Source of the DNA: DATHXC01 sp035459965 | GTDB lineage: Bacteria; Pseudomonadota; Gammaproteobacteria; Burkholderiales; Methylophilaceae | Reading direction: 5' to 3' | Length of the DNA: 64,000 bases | Assembly (NCBI GenBank): GCA_035459965.1 | Contig: DATHXC010000011.1 | Location: 72,994-136,993, forward strand | In this document: piece by piece, positions 44,566-53,905 of the stretch | Layout: each line of letters starts with the position of its first letter | Numbering within the stretch: the first letter of the stretch is position 1 | Translations under genes and position numbers: made by a program | Notes under the pieces: generated by a model | The model's input: only the letters and a program-made list of their open reading frames with translations | Told to the model about the DNA's origin: nothing | The model's database searches: none

Positions 44566-45612
44566 TTAGGTGTTTTGCCAATGACTGTTACGCCAGGCAG
44601 TGTGTTGATGCGGACTCAAAAAAGTCCAGGCCACGATACGGCTTTTCTTCTGCCCTTGCGCCATATCGATAGTTTTGACTTGTAGCGCATGGGCTTTTTT
44701 AAGCGTGCGATACACTCCGGGCAGGCTGGTCGCCTTTGAGACTAAAGTGGTAAACCATAAACACCGGCTTGCAAACTGCACGCTTTCAGTAATCATTTTG
44801 CTGATAAAGGCCTCTTCGCCACCCTCACAATAAAGCTCTGCAGATTGACCGCCAAAGTTGAGTGCCGGTGCAGCATTTTGTGAGCTGGCTTTGTCCTTAT
44901 TTTTGCGTACTGACTCGCCCCTGCTTTTGCTCAGCCCCTGTAATTTTCGACTGGTGCCTGCATTGGCTTCATCCAGCGAGGCATGAAAGGGTGGATTGCA
45001 CATGGTGAGGTCAAATGTTTCATCTTCACGTATTATTCCGTCAAATATTGCAGCGCATAAAGTCTGTAAGCGCAGTTCTATCGAATCTGAAAGACCATCA
45101 TTGGCATCCAGAATACTCTGGGCATTAGCTAATCCAACTGCGTCAATATCAGCACCCACAAAACGCCAGCCATATTCGCGTTGGCCGATGAGCGGGTAAA
45201 TAGCGTTCGCACCCGCGCCTATATCCAGCACACTCACCTGTTTGCCACGTGGAATCACGCCTTGATTGTTAGCTCCCAGCAAGTCGGCAATGTAGTGCAG
45301 ATAGTCAGCCCGGCCAGGGATAGGCGGGCACAGATAGTTTGGCGGGATATCCCAGCCAGTAATTGCATAAAATTTCTGCAACAAAGCCTGGTTGAGCGCT
45401 TTAACCGCCTGCACATTGGCAAAGTCTATAGAGATATCATTATAGGCATTCGGCCTCACAAATCTCGCCAATTGCGGACTGCTGCAAATAAGCTTCTCAA
45501 AATCATATCGCTCCCGATGCTTGTTGCGTGGGTGCAGGCCTGTTTTTTCTATGGAGTTGTTTTGCTGATTCAATATCACGATTGCGTCTGGTCTACTAAT
45601 GCAAGTCTCCAT
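44566..45612 (-). CDS. rlmF: 23S rRNA m6A1618 methyltransferase
   Basis: A 348-residue SAM-dependent rRNA methyltransferase. It has the RlmF start (GLHPRNKHRERYDFEKL), the conserved VDFANVQAVKALNQALL-like stretch, WDIPPNYLCPPIPGRADY, the SAM site VLDIGAGANAIYPLIG and the N6-adenine motif NPPF. The ATG at 45612 lies inside the upstream gene (37-base overlap). A GTG at 45579 forms a GTGA overlap with that gene's stop and is an alternative start, still ahead of the conserved region. Confidence 0.9.
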   Translation of the reverse strand: METCISRPDAIVILNQQNNSIEKTGLHPRNKHRERYDFEKLICSSPQLARFVRPNAYNDISIDFANVQAVKALNQALLQKFYAITGWDIPPNYLCPPIPGRADYLHYIADLLGANNQGVIPRGKQVSVLDIGAGANAIYPLIGQREYGWRFVGADIDAVGLANAQSILDANDGLSDSIELRLQTLCAAIFDGIIREDETFDLTMCNPPFHASLDEANAGTSRKLQGLSKSRGESVRKNKDKASSQNAAPALNFGGQSAELYCEGGEEAFISKMITESVQFASRCLWFTTLVSKATSLPGVYRTLKKAHALQVKTIDMAQGQKKSRIVAWTFLSPHQHTAWRNSHWQNT

Positions 45613-46748
45613 AACGAAGTGAGTTCTTTGGAGCGTGCGTTATGTAATGCATCACTGCTGTCGCTGACTTTAGGATGTTGTGGTTTTACATCAATTTTGC
45701 CCAATACTCTTAAGCCTGCCTTGGCGATCGCGCCAAGTAACTCCTCCCGTGATCTTAAACCCAGATGCTCGGCAAAATCGGAGAGTATCAGCCAGCCTTC
45801 ACCATCAGGCGTCAGGTGTTCAGCAAGCCCATTGATGAAGCCAAGCAGCATAAGGCTATCCTGGTCATAGATGGCATGTTCTATAGGCGAGCTAGGCCTG
45901 GCTGGCAGCCATGGTGGGTTGCACACGATAAGCGGCGCGCGACCGGGTGGGAATAAATCTGTTTTCAGCAGTTCGACCTGGTTGGCGTAGCTTAGCCTGT
46001 CCAGGTTATCTTGCGCACAAGCCAAAGCGCGTGGGTCCTGGTCGGTCGCGATTATGTGGTGAACTCCGCGTTTGGCCAGCACCGCTGCCAGTATGCCGCT
46101 ACCGGTGCCAATATCAAATGCCAGTGTCGTTGAGGGCAATGGGGCATTTGCCACCAAGTTGATATACTCACCACGCACGGGTGAAAATACACCGTAATAC
46201 GGATGGATGCGGTTAGCTAGCGCGGGGATTTCTACACCGTTTTTGCGCCACTCATGCGCACCTATCAGGCCTAGTAATTCGCGTAAGGAAATGATGAAGC
46301 CTTCAATTCGCTCCCCATAAACCTCACTAAAAGCTTGGTGTACCTCGGGTGAGCGCTTTAACGGGATGCTGTAATCGGCATTCACGGGTACGAGCAGCAT
46401 GCCCAGTGTACGGGCGCGTTGTGATTGCGCCTGTCGATGCAGGTGAAACGCCTCTGCCGGTGTTGCTTGTTGTGATGCGGGTTGTTGGGCAGCAGACTTG
46501 GGCTTTTTTGCTTTGGATTTACTATCGACGCGCCTTGCCATGGCTTGCAATAGCTGGCGTGCGTTCTGGAAATCGCCGCGCCACAGCAGCGCTGTGCCTT
46601 CGCAAGCCAGACGGTAAGCGGCATCTGCCGTGATCGTGTCGTCAGCTACAACCACACGCTTATGTGGCAATACACCAGCTTCAGATTGCCAGACCGCTGA
46701 TCGTGTTTCGCCTGCTTCTACCCAACTAATGGTGGGCAAATCACTCAA
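45576..46748 (-). CDS. Class I SAM-dependent methyltransferase
   Basis: A 390-residue enzyme. The C-terminal half has a small-domain MTase fold with SAM motif AFDIGTGSGILAAVLAKRG (about 210-230), the acidic IATDQDPRALACA and the catalytic NPPW, the form used on adenine N6 or amide nitrogen. The N-terminal half (about 1-200), with a Lys/Ala/Gln-rich linker near 75-95, has no family I can name. The target is unknown; its neighbour RlmF suggests rRNA or protein synthesis factors, but this is only context. Confidence 0.8.
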   Translation of the reverse strand: MSDLPTISWVEAGETRSAVWQSEAGVLPHKRVVVADDTITADAAYRLACEGTALLWRGDFQNARQLLQAMARRVDSKSKAKKPKSAAQQPASQQATPAEAFHLHRQAQSQRARTLGMLLVPVNADYSIPLKRSPEVHQAFSEVYGERIEGFIISLRELLGLIGAHEWRKNGVEIPALANRIHPYYGVFSPVRGEYINLVANAPLPSTTLAFDIGTGSGILAAVLAKRGVHHIIATDQDPRALACAQDNLDRLSYANQVELLKTDLFPPGRAPLIVCNPPWLPARPSSPIEHAIYDQDSLMLLGFINGLAEHLTPDGEGWLILSDFAEHLGLRSREELLGAIAKAGLRVLGKIDVKPQHPKVSDSSDALHNARSKELTSLWRLALVDQTQS

Positions 46749-46776
46749 AACAGGGGCCTAGAAATACACATTTAGT

Positions 46777-47094
46777 TTAATAACTATCTTCTTCATCAAT
46801 ATCTTCGTCTTCAATCTCATCTTCATCTTCTTTTTCTTCAATCAGCGCCTGTACATCATCTACAAAAATACCTGTGCCGCCATTATATTTTTCAATCGCA
46901 CTGGATGACATTGCCAGTACTTCGGTAGCCACATGCTCAGAAGCTAGCTGATGCATGTAATTGGTGAGGTTTTCCATAAATTCGGCGTAGGTGGTGTCTT
47001 CATCGCTTTCTTCAAAGGCAATATTGACGGCATTCTGGGCGATCTCGGCAAAGTATTCGTTGATCGCGCTAATGGATTTTTCATTGAGTGACAT
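46777..47094 (-). CDS. Small acidic protein, unknown function
   Basis: A 105-residue protein beginning MSLNEKSISAINEYFAEIAQ and ending in a run of about 20 mostly Glu/Asp residues. It is predicted helical with no membrane segment. The ATG at 47094 has AAGGACTCTC upstream; the frame extends to 47139 without a better start. It lies between exonuclease III and the methyltransferase gene. I do not recognise a family. Confidence 0.75.
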   Translation of the reverse strand: MSLNEKSISAINEYFAEIAQNAVNIAFEESDEDTTYAEFMENLTNYMHQLASEHVATEVLAMSSSAIEKYNGGTGIFVDDVQALIEEKEDEDEIEDEDIDEEDSY

Positions 47095-47196
47095 AGTGAG
47101 AGTCCTTGGTCTATTCTGGTTGGGGATACTTGCGGTCAATTTAACTTACGGTTAATTTCAAAAAAGCTTAAATCCGCATCTCTGGTAAATTAAATC

Positions 47197-47964
47197 TCAA
47201 GTCTGAATATCAAGCACGACAGGCGTATGGTCGCTTGGCCGTTCAAGTTTGCGCGGTGCCTTGTCTATCCAACTGGCCTTACAGTCTGCTACCAGTGGGG
47301 AGCTGACCAGGATATGGTCAATGCGCATGCCAAGGTTGCGCCTGAAGCCCGCCATGCGGTAATCCCACCAGCTATAGCTGCCTTCTGTCTGCTCGAATAG
47401 CCGGAAGCTATCATGCAATCCTAAATCTTGCAGTCGCTTGAATGCTGCGCGTTCCGGCTCACTTACCAATACCTGGCCTATCCAGGCAGCAGGGTCGTGA
47501 CAGTCACGGTCTTCAGGGGCAATATTGTAGTCACCCAACAATACCAGTTTAGGGTATTTAACCAGCTCACCTGCCAGCCAGTTAGAGAGCGCATTGAGCC
47601 AGCCCAGTTTGTACTGATATTTATCTGAATCTAGGCTTTGCCCATTTGGCACGTAAGCACACACAACACGGATGCCGCCTATCGTGGCTGCAATCACACG
47701 TTTCTGGATATCTTCAAAATCGGCAATACCCAGCTGTATGTCAGCCATATCATGGCGGCTCAGAATAGCCACGCCATTGTAGGTTTTTTGCCCGCTATGA
47801 ATAGACTGGTAACCTGCCTCGGCCAATGCTTCATAAGGAAACTTGCTGTCTTCCTGCTTGGTTTCCTGCAGGCCAAGCACGTCAGGCTGGTTTTCTTTTA
47901 TCCACTCTAAAACGTGTGGCAGACGCACGTTTAAAGAATTTACGTTCCAAGTGGCAATTTTCAT
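47197..47964 (-). CDS. xth: Exodeoxyribonuclease III
   Basis: A 255-residue AP endonuclease and 3' exonuclease of base-excision repair. It has the family start KIATWNVNSLNVRLPH, the metal-binding LQETK, the LLGDYNIAPEDRD segment and the C-terminal catalytic RIDHILVS and SDHTPVV. Length matches the ExoIII group. Commonly annotated xth or xthA. Confidence 0.95.
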   Translation of the reverse strand: MKIATWNVNSLNVRLPHVLEWIKENQPDVLGLQETKQEDSKFPYEALAEAGYQSIHSGQKTYNGVAILSRHDMADIQLGIADFEDIQKRVIAATIGGIRVVCAYVPNGQSLDSDKYQYKLGWLNALSNWLAGELVKYPKLVLLGDYNIAPEDRDCHDPAAWIGQVLVSEPERAAFKRLQDLGLHDSFRLFEQTEGSYSWWDYRMAGFRRNLGMRIDHILVSSPLVADCKASWIDKAPRKLERPSDHTPVVLDIQT

Positions 47965-48016
47965 AAATTTACTTTTATTTAAATACTTTAATGTAAATCA
48001 AAGGTGCATTAAAATT

Positions 48017-50080
48017 TTAAGCAGTCATGCCGTTGTGACGGAGCAGTGCGTCAATATTTGGCTCACGCCCACGGAATGCAATGAATGATTCGAGTGCAGG
48101 GCGGGAGCCGCCCTGTGCCAGTATTTCGTTCCAGAAACGTTTGCCGGTTTCTGGTGACAGCACACCGTTTTCTTCAAACATGCTGTATGCATCGGCAGAG
48201 AGCACTTCCGCCCATTTGTAGCTGTAGTAACCCGCCGCATACCCCCCGGCAAAAATATGTGAGAAGCCATTAGGGAAGCGGCCCCACTTGGGTGGGCGCA
48301 CCACGGCGACTTCATCGCGTACCTGCTCAATCAGGTCGAGTGAGGTGCTGCTACCGTTGGGGTCAAATTCGCCGTGCAGGCGCATATCGAAAAGGGAAAA
48401 CTCGATCTGGCGCACGGTCTGCATGCCAGCCTGGAAGTTTTTGGCGGCTACCATCTTGTCAAACAGCTCACGCGGCAATTGCGCGCCGGTTTCAACGTGT
48501 TTGGTCATGTGGCGCAGTACGTCCCATTCCCAGCAGAAGTTCTCCATGAATTGGCTGGGTAATTCCACGGCATCCCATTCCACGCCCTTGATGCCGGACA
48601 CGCCGTAATCCTCCACCTGGGTCAGCATATGGTGTAAGCCATGGCCGAATTCGTGGAACATGGTGTTGACTTCATCATGCGTAAACAGTGCGGGTTTGCC
48701 ACCCACCGGTGCGGAGAAATTGCAGGTGAGAAAAGCCACAGGGGTTTCTACGCCATTGCTCTTCTTGCGGCGGGTAATGGCTTCATCCATCCATGCACCG
48801 CCGCGCTTGTTATTGCGCGAATACAGGTCCAGGTAGAACTGGCCGACAGGTTGGCCGTGCTTGTCGTTGATCTCATAGAAGGCAGCATCCGCATGCCACA
48901 ACGGCGCTTTGGATTTCTTGACCTGTACACCGAAAATGGTTTCGGTGACCTTGAACAGGCCATGTAACACTTGTTCTTCGGGGAAGTATTGTTTTACTTC
49001 CTGGTCAGAGAACGCGTATTTGTCTTCACGCAGCTTTTCCGAGACGAAAGCGACATCCCAGGCTTGCATATCAGCGATGCCGAGCTTGGCTGCATAGTCG
49101 GTCAATTCCTGCATATCCCGCTTGGCAAACGGCTTGGCACGCTGGGCCAGGGTATCCAGAAACTCAGTCACTTGTGCAGGTGTATCGGCCATCTTGGTGG
49201 CTAGTGATACTTCAGCGTAATTTTTATATCCCAAGAGCTGTGCTGCTTCCAGGCGTAGCTTGAGAATCGCGCTGATCAGCGGCGTGTTATCCCATTCCGG
49301 GTTGCCGGATTCCGAAGCGCGTGTGGCATAGGCGCGATACAACTGTTCGCGCAAGTCACGGTTCTCGCCATATTGCAGTACCGGCATATAAGAGGGGTAA
49401 TGCAGGCTGAATTTGTAGCCGGTTTTTTTATCGGCCGTAGCCGCTTCCTGAGCCGCTTGCAGCACATCTTCCGGCACACCTTTCAGTTCTTCAGCACTTT
49501 CAACAAACAGGGCGTAATCATTGGTGGTGTCCATCAGGTTTTCTTCAAACTTGGTAGTAAGCTTGGAGAGTTCATCCTGTATCTCTTTGAAGCGGGCTTT
49601 TTGCGCATCCGGCAACTCTGCACCACCCAGGCGGAAATCACGCAATTCGTTTTCAACAATTTTGCGCTGCGCCGGATTTAATTGGTCGTAGGCAGTACTT
49701 GCGCGTAGCGCGCGGAACTTGGCATAGAGGCGTTCGTCTTGTGACAGGTCGCTGTAAAAGTCGGTCAGCTTGGGTAAATTGGCGTTGTAGGCTTCGCGTA
49801 GCTCTGGGCTGTTCACTACGGCATTCATATGCCCCACTTGTGACCAGGCGCGCCCGATATGTTCTTCCATATCTTCCAGCGGACGCGCGAAATTTTCCCA
49901 GGTAAGCGCTTCTGGTGTCGTTGCCAGGCGCTCAATCAAGTTGCGTGCCTTATCCAGCAGGTAGTCCGTTGCTGGCGTGACATGCTCAGCACGGACTTCA
50001 TCGAACCTTGGCAGACCGGTGAAATCGAGTAATGGGTTGAGGTCTAAAGCCGACTGCTGCGAAACTGGTTGTTGTGACAC
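48017..50080 (-). CDS. prlC: Oligopeptidase A (M3 family)
   Basis: A 687-residue cytoplasmic zinc peptidase that degrades signal peptides and other short peptides. The zinc motif is HEFGH at 476-480 with a downstream glutamate in the MENFCWEWD segment, and the N-terminal helical domain begins NPLLDFTGLPRFDEVRAEHVTPA, typical of OpdA/PrlC. Full length. It is followed by xth and preceded by the DUF4870 gene. Confidence 0.95.
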   Translation of the reverse strand: MSQQPVSQQSALDLNPLLDFTGLPRFDEVRAEHVTPATDYLLDKARNLIERLATTPEALTWENFARPLEDMEEHIGRAWSQVGHMNAVVNSPELREAYNANLPKLTDFYSDLSQDERLYAKFRALRASTAYDQLNPAQRKIVENELRDFRLGGAELPDAQKARFKEIQDELSKLTTKFEENLMDTTNDYALFVESAEELKGVPEDVLQAAQEAATADKKTGYKFSLHYPSYMPVLQYGENRDLREQLYRAYATRASESGNPEWDNTPLISAILKLRLEAAQLLGYKNYAEVSLATKMADTPAQVTEFLDTLAQRAKPFAKRDMQELTDYAAKLGIADMQAWDVAFVSEKLREDKYAFSDQEVKQYFPEEQVLHGLFKVTETIFGVQVKKSKAPLWHADAAFYEINDKHGQPVGQFYLDLYSRNNKRGGAWMDEAITRRKKSNGVETPVAFLTCNFSAPVGGKPALFTHDEVNTMFHEFGHGLHHMLTQVEDYGVSGIKGVEWDAVELPSQFMENFCWEWDVLRHMTKHVETGAQLPRELFDKMVAAKNFQAGMQTVRQIEFSLFDMRLHGEFDPNGSSTSLDLIEQVRDEVAVVRPPKWGRFPNGFSHIFAGGYAAGYYSYKWAEVLSADAYSMFEENGVLSPETGKRFWNEILAQGGSRPALESFIAFRGREPNIDALLRHNGMTA

Positions 50081-50093
50081 TTAAAATATATCC

Positions 50094-50492
50094 TTAATTA
50101 ATTAAACGTAAAGCAAACGGGTAACGGTAATTTTCGCCTTTGCTGGTGGCGACTGCGGCCAGTATGCAAAGCACGATATTGGCTAGCCAGATCAGGCCCA
50201 TCAGGGCAAACCCTATCAAGATGACAACCAGCACACTGCTGACAGCTTGGGCGATGAGCACAGTAATCTGGAAATTCAGGGCTTCACGCGCTTGCTCACC
50301 TATATATGGGCTCTCATCTTTTTTTAACAACCACACAATCAGGCTGGGAAATATACTGAAGACAGTGCCACCCAGATGCGTAAGCACCACGATATTCTTG
50401 TCATCAGCACTTGGTGTGCCAGAAATTGGGGTACCGGAAGATTGAGTGGTCGAAGTTTCAGTACCAATAGATTCGTTTTCAATATCAGTCAT
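50094..50492 (-). CDS. DUF4870 family membrane protein
   Basis: A 132-residue protein with a polar N-terminus rich in Thr/Ser and three hydrophobic segments; the conserved DUF4870 pattern LTHLGGTVFSIFPSLIVWLL and GEQAREALNFQI is clear. Function unknown. Two ATGs lie six bases apart (50498 and 50492); the second has the better distance from AAGGGG. It ends 13 bases before prlC and starts 13 bases after the ptsI stop. Confidence 0.85.
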   Translation of the reverse strand: MTDIENESIGTETSTTQSSGTPISGTPSADDKNIVVLTHLGGTVFSIFPSLIVWLLKKDESPYIGEQAREALNFQITVLIAQAVSSVLVVILIGFALMGLIWLANIVLCILAAVATSKGENYRYPFALRLIN

Positions 50493-50504
50493 GATCATGT
50501 CCCC

Positions 50505-52250
50505 TTAGAGATTGATTTTCTGTAGTAAAGGTTCCATTCTGTCGGTTTCGTGATTACCCAGAATTTTACGTGCGATCGGCACCACGGTTGGTAGGTCGGT
50601 TTGCAGTACTTGGCGCTTCACCATCAGCACGTTGGACGGATGCATGGAGAATTGGCGCAAACCTAGCCCCAGCAACAACTTGGTCAGTTTGGCATCACCC
50701 GCCATTTCACCGCACACTGAAACCGGCTTATTAAGCTTTTGCCCGGCACGAATCGTCATCTCGATCATCATGAGCACCGCCGGATGCATGGGGTTATACA
50801 GGTGCGAGACGGTGTCGTCAGTGCGATCAATCGCCAGTGAATATTGAATCAGATCATTCGTGCCGATAGACAGGAAATCTAGTTCCTTGGCAAAAGCTTC
50901 CGCACATATTGCAGCAGCGGGAATCTCTATCATCCCGCCTACCTGTATATCTTCAACGAACGGTATTTTTTCGACACGCAGACTCTGCTTGGCACGCTCC
51001 AGCAATAACAGCGTTTGTCGCAATTCGGTGATGGAAGATAGCATGGGGATGAGGATTTTGATATTGCCGTAATGCGAGGCCCGTAGCAGCGCGCGCAATT
51101 GCACATGGAACATCTGTGGCTCCGACAGGCACAGGCGAATCGCCCGCAAACCCAATGCAGGATTGGTGCAGGTACGTGCAGTATCCGAATTCATTTCCTT
51201 GTCTGCACCCAGATCCAGCGTACGGATCGTTACTGGCAGGTCTTTCATGGCTTCTGCCACCTGCCGATAGGCAACAAACTGTTCTTCTTCATTCGGCATA
51301 TCGCGCCGGTTCATGAAAAGAAACTCTGTCCGATACAGGCCCACTCCGGTAGCGCCTGCCGCCAGCACTTTGACCACATCGTCCGGCACTTCGATATTAG
51401 CCTGCAACTCTACGGCAGTACCATCCAGCGTAACGGGCTTGGTGAGCTTTATACGCTTGAGCTTTTGCTGCTCGATTTCCCATTGTTCCTGCCGCAGCTT
51501 GTACTCAGCTAGCGTATCTTTATCCGGGTTGATAATGACAACACCCTGATTGCCGTCGACGATGATCAGTTCGCCATCACGGATCAGTGTTCTGGCGCGT
51601 TGCAGGGCAACAATGGAAGGGATGCTCAGGCTGCGCGCCAGAATGGCGGTATGTGAGGTTGCACCACCTACATCGGTGATGAAAGCCGCAAACTGGTGCT
51701 GTTTGAACTGGATGGCGTCCGCTGGCGATAAATCATGCGCCACCAGGATAATGGCACTTTCCTGTTCTTTAATCTGTACCTGTCCAGGGTGGCCCAGCAA
51801 TGTCTTGATCACCCGCTCAACCACTTGTATGACATCCTGCTTCCGCTCGCGCAGGTATTCGTCTTCTATCTTGTCAAACTGCGCAACGATATCTTCCATC
51901 TGTTGCTTGAGCGCCCACTCGGCATTGCACAGCTCATCTTTAATGATGTTTTTTGGTACTTGCGATAGCGCATTGTCAGCCAATATCAACAGATGCGTGC
52001 TGACGAATGCGCCTAACTCGGCAGGCGCTTTTTCGGGTAACTGGCTGCGTATGGTTTCCAGATCCTGACGCACACTGCTGACAGCATCGTCAAACCGCGT
52101 GATTTCCTGGGCAATCAGTTTTTTGGGAACTTTGTAGTGCACCACCTCAAGCAGCGCATGCGAAACCAGGTGCGCATTGCCAATCGCAATGCCGCCTGAT
52201 ACACCAACTCCGTGTACGGTAAAGCTAGCGTGTGGTGTATTGATATTCAT
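50505..52250 (-). CDS. ptsI: PTS enzyme I
   Basis: A 581-residue phosphotransferase that moves phosphate from phosphoenolpyruvate to HPr. Phospho-histidine is H200 in GGATSHTAI; the PEP-binding barrel has the DxGAD-like LDLGADKE and the signature SIGTNDLIQYSLAIDR. It follows ptsH by five bases on the same strand. No sugar permease is in the window, so this appears to be a regulatory PTS. Confidence 0.95.
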   Translation of the reverse strand: MNINTPHASFTVHGVGVSGGIAIGNAHLVSHALLEVVHYKVPKKLIAQEITRFDDAVSSVRQDLETIRSQLPEKAPAELGAFVSTHLLILADNALSQVPKNIIKDELCNAEWALKQQMEDIVAQFDKIEDEYLRERKQDVIQVVERVIKTLLGHPGQVQIKEQESAIILVAHDLSPADAIQFKQHQFAAFITDVGGATSHTAILARSLSIPSIVALQRARTLIRDGELIIVDGNQGVVIINPDKDTLAEYKLRQEQWEIEQQKLKRIKLTKPVTLDGTAVELQANIEVPDDVVKVLAAGATGVGLYRTEFLFMNRRDMPNEEEQFVAYRQVAEAMKDLPVTIRTLDLGADKEMNSDTARTCTNPALGLRAIRLCLSEPQMFHVQLRALLRASHYGNIKILIPMLSSITELRQTLLLLERAKQSLRVEKIPFVEDIQVGGMIEIPAAAICAEAFAKELDFLSIGTNDLIQYSLAIDRTDDTVSHLYNPMHPAVLMMIEMTIRAGQKLNKPVSVCGEMAGDAKLTKLLLGLGLRQFSMHPSNVLMVKRQVLQTDLPTVVPIARKILGNHETDRMEPLLQKINL

Positions 52251-52255
52251 AGTGC

Positions 52256-52525
52256 TTATTCGGGCTCACCAAAACGGCCATTGATGAGTTTCACCAGTGC
52301 ATCCATAGCGGGCACCTCATCGTTGCCCGCGGTTTCCAGCGTGATGGTGCTACCCTTGCTGGCCGCCAGCATCATCACGCCCATGATGCTTTTTGCATTG
52401 ACGCGTCTGCCGTTGCGCTCTATCCAGATTTCGCTGGCATACTGGCTTGCCGTTTGTGTGAGCTTGGTGGATGCACGTGCGTGCAGGCCCAGCTTGTTGA
52501 TGATTTCAATTTCCTGCTTAATCAT
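52256..52525 (-). CDS. ptsH: HPr phosphocarrier
   Basis: An 89-residue PTS carrier. H15 (GLHARAS) accepts phosphate from enzyme I. Ser46 (AKSIMG) is the site phosphorylated by HPr kinase, whose gene is 1.4 kb upstream. The RBS lies in the 92-base gap after the EIIA gene. Confidence 0.95.
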   Translation of the reverse strand: MIKQEIEIINKLGLHARASTKLTQTASQYASEIWIERNGRRVNAKSIMGVMMLAASKGSTITLETAGNDEVPAMDALVKLINGRFGEPE

Positions 52526-52617
52526 ATTGTTATTGTTTCCCCATGTTTACCTAATTAGGTTTAGCTAATTAAATTGAGCGTATTAGATTTACTGCATTAA
52601 ACCTACATTATTAAGCG

Positions 52618-53025
52618 TTATTTAATCGCCTTGCATGCTTCTTCTGTAAAGTGGATAACACCTTCGCGGCCACCGCTCAGGGCTTTGTCTGCGAGTGTGG
52701 TGATGCTGCCGTTACGATAGGTCAGTGCACGTACCAGCATGGGCAGGTTAACGCCCGCGACGCCTTCAATGTGGCCCGGCTTGAGCAACCTGCCCACGAT
52801 ATTACAGGGCGTAGCACCGTAAATATCAGACAAGATCAGTACGCCATCACCTTCGTTAAGCTCATCCACCATATGTAATGCCAGCGGCAGCATGGTTGCC
52901 GGGTCGTCATGCGTGCCGATACCCAGCTGGTTGAGTAATGGCGGCCTGCATCCCATTACGTGGCTGGCACAGTGAATCAAGCTTTCGCCCAGTGTGCCGT
53001 GGGCAATGATTAATATACCGATCAT
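52618..53025 (-). CDS. PTS EIIA component, mannose/fructose family
   Basis: A 135-residue EIIA-Man type protein with phospho-histidine H9 (IIAHGTLG) and the LILSDIYGATPCNI stretch that forms the dimer. No IIB, IIC or IID gene is present, so its role is probably regulatory; this gene order is common in Betaproteobacteria. It overlaps the end of rapZ by four bases. Confidence 0.92.
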   Translation of the reverse strand: MIGILIIAHGTLGESLIHCASHVMGCRPPLLNQLGIGTHDDPATMLPLALHMVDELNEGDGVLILSDIYGATPCNIVGRLLKPGHIEGVAGVNLPMLVRALTYRNGSITTLADKALSGGREGVIHFTEEACKAIK

Positions 53026-53897
53026 GATGTCAGTTCCAGTTCTCTATGCCTGATTAGGACCTTCTGTTTCTGCATTGCAAAATACTTACCTAGTTCTTCC
53101 ACCAAGTGTACTGAGCGATGCTGGCCACCCGTGCAGCCTATAGCGACAGTCAGGTAACTGCGGTTGTCGTTGGTAAAACAAGGCAACCAGCGCTCGACAA
53201 AACCACGTATCTCTTCGTACATGGCGTTTACTGCGGGTTCTTTGACCAAAAATTCTTTTACTGGCGCATCGCGACCGGTTAACGGGCGCAATTCTTTGTC
53301 GTAATGCGGGTTGGGCAGGCATCGCACGTCAAACACAAAGTCGGCATCCAGCGGTATGCCATGCTTGAAGCCGAAAGATGCAAACAGCAGGGTGATGCCG
53401 CTATGTTCCTGCGCTGCAAAATCCTTAACCCAGCCGCGCAGCGTATTGGCGCTGAGGTTGCTGGTGTCGATGTGATGACCCATATTTTGCGCAAGTTCAG
53501 CCAGCGGGCTTAGCAGCTCACGCTCCAGTTTGATGCTTTCTGCCAGCGTTGTGGTTTCGTTGCTCAAGGGGTGACGACGCCGTGTTTCACTGAAGCGTTT
53601 AACCAGTGTTTCTACGTTGGACTCAAGAAACAGCACCTGTACCGCGATGCCTTGCAGCTTTAGCGCCTGGATATTGTCAGGCAGGGCTTCCAGCGAAGCG
53701 CTGCGGGTATCAATACTGATGGCGATGCGGTCCTGCTTGACGGCCCCCAGGTGCTGCCATATTTGTGGCAGCAGTGTGGCGGGCAAGTTGTCGACACAAT
53801 AATAGCCGTTGTCTTCCAGTGCCTTGAGCACGATGCTCTTACCTGAGCCTGAAAGGCCGGTGACTATCACTAGTTGCATCGTTGGGGAGAAGGTCAT
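53022..53897 (-). CDS. rapZ: RNase adapter / nucleotide-binding protein RapZ
   Basis: A 291-residue P-loop protein. In enterobacteria it binds glucosamine-6-phosphate and guides RNase E to small RNAs that control glmS. Walker A is GLSGSGKS (14-21). The C-terminal domain has FGFKHGIP, DVRCLPNPH and the GCTGGQHRSV signature. It lies next to hprK and the EIIA gene, a conserved arrangement. Confidence 0.93.
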   Translation of the reverse strand: MTFSPTMQLVIVTGLSGSGKSIVLKALEDNGYYCVDNLPATLLPQIWQHLGAVKQDRIAISIDTRSASLEALPDNIQALKLQGIAVQVLFLESNVETLVKRFSETRRRHPLSNETTTLAESIKLERELLSPLAELAQNMGHHIDTSNLSANTLRGWVKDFAAQEHSGITLLFASFGFKHGIPLDADFVFDVRCLPNPHYDKELRPLTGRDAPVKEFLVKEPAVNAMYEEIRGFVERWLPCFTNDNRSYLTVAIGCTGGQHRSVHLVEELGKYFAMQKQKVLIRHRELELTS

Positions 53898-53905
53898 ATG
53901 GGCAG

